Origin: a candidate division WS1 bacterium
GTDB taxonomy: Bacteria > Armatimonadota > Zipacnadia > Zipacnadales > UBA11051
Assembly (NCBI GenBank): GCA_012518355.1
Contig: JAAYSP010000070.1
Location: forward strand, 1-55,215
Reading direction: 5' to 3'
DNA length: 55,215 bases
Position 1 is the first letter of the stretch, and each line of letters begins with the position of its first letter. Shown here piece by piece: positions 51,779 to 55,215 of this stretch. Both the position numbers and the translations under genes were made by a program. The notes under the pieces were generated by a model, which made no database searches, was not told where the DNA came from, and saw only the letters and a list, made by a program, of their open reading frames with translations.

Positions 51779-54751
51779 TCAACCCTCATGTTGGAGCCAT
51801 GCCGAGTGCAGGACGGTGATCTCGTCACACTCCAGCACCGGATAGTCCCGAACCGTGACCGAGTTGGTAGTGGTAGATTCTATCTCGAAGCCGGTGCGTG
51901 GGCGCGGCAGCTCCTCGGTCAGCGATCGCGGGCCGTCAGCCAGCAAATACGTCCCGGCAGGAGCCAGATCGGTCGGCAGCGCCTCGGCCAGGGTGAAAGT
52001 ACGATCCGATACCGAAGTGACGGTGATGGTAGTGCTGGGCTGCGGTAGAGATAGTTCGGTCTGCCCACACCGGAGAGCTGTACCCACCAGCAGATACGCC
52101 TGCACCACCTGGTCCTGTGCATCCACTGATACTACGGCAAACTGTGCACTTGCTGTGACCGGTCCGTACGACCGCTCCTCCTGGTCCAGCGAAGAGACTA
52201 TGTAGTCGGTACGGTCGGCAAAGCGGACCTCCACGGCCATCGCGCCGGTCTCATCGTCGCTGTGCAGAAGGCGGGCCGACAGCACCGGTGAAGCCTCAGT
52301 AGTGTACGGCACTATCACCGCAGCGTACTGAGTGGTCAGCGGCATGCCTTCATCGCCGCGCTTTTCAACCAGTATCTGCTGGATGGGCGGCTTGTCCCAT
52401 TCCGAAGTTACCGCTCGCCTCCAACCCGGCGCATCGGCGATGATGATACGGTCCACCGCGTCTGTGGTGTTGAGCATCAGCAGGTCGAGGTTTACATTTT
52501 GTTGCTGCCAGGTGAACGTGGATGGGCTTGTGGGGATGACTGCGCGTGGATTTTCGAGCCAGCGACTCCAGACTGCGGAGAGCTCTGTCGGTTCCGGTGC
52601 AGGTTCTGCAGGGTTCAAGTGCACCATTTCGCCGTTGCAGTGGAAGTTGTATTGGTGCGTCTGTCCGCCTGTCACGCGGAAAAAGTCTACCACATAGTGT
52701 CCGCCATCCGGCGTTCGGATCATCGCACAGGTGCGCCGGTAGTCATCGCACTGCGGATACACGGCATATCCTGAGGCCTGGATGACCTCCACGCCCGGAG
52801 TAGCACCGAACAGCTCGAGGTTGGAGCCGCACTGCATGTTGTTCTGGCGCTGCTCATCCACTACTACCAGATTGTGTGACATCGTGGATGCAGTCCATGC
52901 CTGGCCCGGACGATCGTCGGCTGTGCGCTGATTGCTTCCGGAAAAGTAGCCGCGATCAGAGGCTAACTCCTGCCCAAATGCATAGTGGCTGATGCTGAGA
53001 ATATCGGGCTGGCGGTGGCCGCTACTTATCGTCCAGCGATGTTCGTTGCCGTTGAAAAACAGCGCAGTATCGTTGTCCTGTGAGCTACCACGCAGTACGC
53101 CAACATGCCAGCCGGGAAACCATTCGCTTCGCAGGGGCATCTGCTCCTGCTGGCTGGCGACCAGGTCCGGATCGCGATACCATAGCGAATACTCGCTGCC
53201 CCAGTCAGACAAACTCCTCCCCCGTATGGCTTCAAGCAAGCCTGCATACGGCCCTCCCAGCCGCGCAGCCAACACTTCTGCATACAGCGGACTGATAGTA
53301 GTGTCAAAAAAAGTGTCGCCGATTGTCGGGAGACGGTTGCCCGGGGCAAGCTGGCGCACCATTGCAAGTAGTGCTCGGTTGAAGTGCCCCATCTCGAACG
53401 GATTGAAGTCCTCGACGCGTGAACCGTCTTCAGGCTGATAGTCGGGCGGGTCGCTGTATCCATAAAGCAAGTCAGGCAACTCTCGCACGTTTCCGAAGTT
53501 ATGCTCTGCGTAGCCAGGCGATTCGGAGTAGAAGCCGTCGAAATGGTACCGGTCACTCATCATTTTTCTGAAGCCGTTGAGAGCACGGTGTGTGTGGGCC
53601 GGAGCCTGCAAAAGAGCTCCCACGGCAGCGCTAAGTGAGAGTGTCGCCACACCTTTGTTGCTCAGATCATCCCAGCATTCCATATCGTTGCAACCGGAGA
53701 TGATTAGGTCGTCAAGAATGCGCTGGTGCATTTGCTCGTCATATACCGGAGTCCCGTCCTGATAGCGGGCGTCGCGGGTTAGATCATATGCGACGGTGAT
53801 ACTCAGAAGCGGTCCTGCGTCGCTACCTTTTCCGTGTGTGGCTAGCCTGCCCGCGCCCCAGAAACCGTTGTGCAGTGTTGAGTACTGGCCCGCATCGTCA
53901 CTATGCTCGTGCAGTCCGTAAGCGTGTCGGACCACGCCGGAAGCGAAACGCCCGCCCCTGGGAGTAGCGGAATCGCCTAGATTGGTCGCCACTTCCGATG
54001 GGGGCCAGTCGGCATAACTGCCATCATAGGAGTGATACAGGTAGTTCGGGTACACTTGGGCAAATCGGTTCAGAATCCAGGCGACGCGCTCGGCGTACTC
54101 CACCTGCTCTGTCACCGCATACAGCTTGGCAAGGGCAAACGCCTGGCCCCACGCCCATCCGATCTTCCTCATCCGGATGAGGCTGCTCAAGCTGGTCATC
54201 TGAGGACGTTGACTGAGCCCCAGCAGCGCATGTTCGCGCCGTTGCTCAGGCGTTGCGTCAGGCCCTAGAGCGCGTTCTGCGGGAAGCTGGTAGTAGGTGA
54301 AGCTCTGTCCCATGTGAGGACACTCGAGTATCCCGGTCTCCGGATACTCATCGTTCGGAAAGACAGTCCCACAGCGGCTACATTTCACTTGATCCGGGGA
54401 GGCGATGCTCCACCCGAAGAGACCGGTTTCTCCCTCAAGCGACTTGACACCCACACATGCCGGGCAGTTCTGGCCGTAAGTAGTCCCTGGAGTGAGGTCT
54501 GGGATCAGGGCCACGAAGAAGTCTCGGTCCTGTTTCATTGCGAACTCTGTGCCACGCTCCCAGGAGGCGACAATGCTGCGGGCCCATCCGTGGCGTAGTG
54601 CGTTTTCGCGGGCGTTTTCGATGTCTGTGGGCTTGTACAGCGTGCGGGGCTGGGCGATCAGTGGACTGCATGAAAGGATGAGGGTTACTGCTAGCAGGCA
54701 AAGCGAGAATCTCGCTATGGCGGCTTGCCATTTCACTGATAGACGCATCAT
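51779..54751 (-). CDS. Heparinase II/III-like polysaccharide lyase with Cys-rich N-terminus
   Basis: A 990-residue exported protein. A hydrophobic signal (about 10-35) has LILSC that could be a weak lipobox. Residues about 90-150 contain two CxxC pairs (GQNCPACVG and VKCSRCGTVFP), a zinc-ribbon-like element seen in several heparinase-like proteins of this kind. The toroid follows (about 180-560), with SKGVATLSLSAAVGAL and FDGFYSESPGYAEHNFG carrying candidate catalytic Tyr/His. The heparinase II/III beta domain (about 570-800) has GNEHRWTISSGHRQPD, STMSHNLVVVDEQRQN and GGHYVVDFFRVTGGQTHQY. The substrate (alginate, heparin-like or other uronic polymer) is unknown. ATG 54751 follows GAGGTG. Confidence 0.86.
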   Translation of the reverse strand: MMRLSVKWQAAIARFSLCLLAVTLILSCSPLIAQPRTLYKPTDIENARENALRHGWARSIVASWERGTEFAMKQDRDFFVALIPDLTPGTTYGQNCPACVGVKSLEGETGLFGWSIASPDQVKCSRCGTVFPNDEYPETGILECPHMGQSFTYYQLPAERALGPDATPEQRREHALLGLSQRPQMTSLSSLIRMRKIGWAWGQAFALAKLYAVTEQVEYAERVAWILNRFAQVYPNYLYHSYDGSYADWPPSEVATNLGDSATPRGGRFASGVVRHAYGLHEHSDDAGQYSTLHNGFWGAGRLATHGKGSDAGPLLSITVAYDLTRDARYQDGTPVYDEQMHQRILDDLIISGCNDMECWDDLSNKGVATLSLSAAVGALLQAPAHTHRALNGFRKMMSDRYHFDGFYSESPGYAEHNFGNVRELPDLLYGYSDPPDYQPEDGSRVEDFNPFEMGHFNRALLAMVRQLAPGNRLPTIGDTFFDTTISPLYAEVLAARLGGPYAGLLEAIRGRSLSDWGSEYSLWYRDPDLVASQQEQMPLRSEWFPGWHVGVLRGSSQDNDTALFFNGNEHRWTISSGHRQPDILSISHYAFGQELASDRGYFSGSNQRTADDRPGQAWTASTMSHNLVVVDEQRQNNMQCGSNLELFGATPGVEVIQASGYAVYPQCDDYRRTCAMIRTPDGGHYVVDFFRVTGGQTHQYNFHCNGEMVHLNPAEPAPEPTELSAVWSRWLENPRAVIPTSPSTFTWQQQNVNLDLLMLNTTDAVDRIIIADAPGWRRAVTSEWDKPPIQQILVEKRGDEGMPLTTQYAAVIVPYTTEASPVLSARLLHSDDETGAMAVEVRFADRTDYIVSSLDQEERSYGPVTASAQFAVVSVDAQDQVVQAYLLVGTALRCGQTELSLPQPSTTITVTSVSDRTFTLAEALPTDLAPAGTYLLADGPRSLTEELPRPRTGFEIESTTTNSVTVRDYPVLECDEITVLHSAWLQHEG

Positions 54752-55049
54752 ACTCACCTCGTAGGAAAACGTAGATGCCTGCATGTGAAATTGAACGTCA
54801 AGTGGGCGGTATGCACGCTGGTTTGCGCATCCCGGCCTCTGTACTGTCCAGCCGCGTCTGTAGTTTTGCCATGCTGCAGTGACAGACCTTCATGCCATCC
54901 GAAAAAAGGTATGTCTCTTATGGTCGGTGTATAGCCGCGATTTACAGCCGGTCCTGACGAAAGCCCCATGGGCATGGGGGTGGACTTTCACTCAGACGAC
55001 CAGCCACCGCCAGTGCTAATCAGAAAAGTCGGTCGCTTGCTCGCCGCTA

Positions 55050-55215
55050 TCACTCCAGTTCGATACGATAGCGATAGTAGTCTCCTATCTGCCACTGGTC
55101 CATGCCCAGTTCTGCCAGACGGGTGACGTACAACACCAACTCGCCAGTAAGCCTGTCCTGGTAGCAGCGGAAGTTCGACAGCAGCAGGTCTGGCGAGTCG
55201 TTGCTGTTTTTCTCG
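55050..55215 (-). CDS. C-terminal end of a secreted-type protein (cut by window edge)
   Basis: Only the last 54 codons are present, stopping at TGA (55050-55052); the rest lies beyond the right edge. The piece SNFRCYQDRLTGELVLYVTR, ending QWQIGDYYRYRIELE, is like the C-terminus of sialidase/BNR-type or related propeller enzymes, where a strand reads xxxGxLxLYxTR. I would not assign a family on this length. Same strand as the heparinase-like gene, about 300 bp upstream of it. Confidence 0.7.
   Translation of the reverse strand, partial: EKNSNDSPDLLLSNFRCYQDRLTGELVLYVTRLAELGMDQWQIGDYYRYRIELE

Noticed and set aside
1-55215. CRISPR array, rRNA, prophage or toxin-antitoxin pair
   Set aside because: I looked on both strands and saw no spaced direct repeats, no rRNA segments, no phage structural genes and no recognisable toxin-antitoxin pair.

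Overview
The window is a stretch of bacterial chromosome. It has closely packed genes on both strands, moderately high GC by eye, ATG/GTG/TTG starts with GGAGG-type ribosome sites, and no phage, insertion sequence or CRISPR array. Core genes (rpmB with zinc-ribbon cysteines, argS, der-plsY-gpsA-hup, leuCD, mtaB, pyrC-carA) sit beside many secreted carbohydrate-active or orphan proteins: a PL8 lyase, a GHL10-type protein, DUF4127, a PL1-like pectate lyase, a heparinase II/III-like protein and a DUF6785-like membrane protein. That mix recalls Armatimonadota or other uncultured polysaccharide-degrading lineages. This placement is inference only; no rRNA is present.

Left part (1-13 kb): a minus-strand chemoreceptor and cheW pair. 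Then a plus-strand chondroitin-ABC-lyase-like PL8 enzyme, a long gene-poor gap, a Met/Pro-rich secreted PKD protein closed by a strong terminator, then pyrC-carA. The CarA glutaminase cysteine is replaced by glycine. A degenerate RNase H-like protein with its own promoter and terminator follows.

Middle (13-30 kb): a five-gene minus-strand block (apgM, secreted orphan, TIM-barrel-like protein, DUF4127, GHL10), with ATGA overlaps at two junctions. Next come an OmpR-type regulator with a glutamate at the phosphorylation site and a GT4 glycosyltransferase. The glycosyltransferase and argS are convergent, and a 476-bp segment spanning their 3' ends is tandemly duplicated through an 8-bp microhomology. 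After argS come a DUF1385-like membrane protein, rpmB, mtaB and a DegT aminotransferase.

Right-middle (29-46 kb): an esterase-like protein without its nucleophile serine diverges from a secreted orphan. Then yraN, leuCD behind a promoter and a two-hairpin leader, der-plsY-gpsA, hup and tRNA-Pro(GGG). These are followed by a class III aminotransferase, a NodB-type lipoprotein, an anchored TIM-barrel-like protein, a methyltransferase plus lipoprotein pair, an isochorismatase-fold protein and a D-2-hydroxyacid dehydrogenase.

Right end (46-55.2 kb): a minus-strand row of surface or carbohydrate proteins: DUF6785-like multipass protein, secreted WD40 propeller, PL1-like lyase, heparinase II/III-like lyase, and the 3' end of another protein cut by the window edge. 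This looks like a polysaccharide-utilisation neighbourhood without SusC/D or ABC importers in view. A recurring oddity is that several enzymes have lost a key catalytic residue while keeping the rest of the fold.
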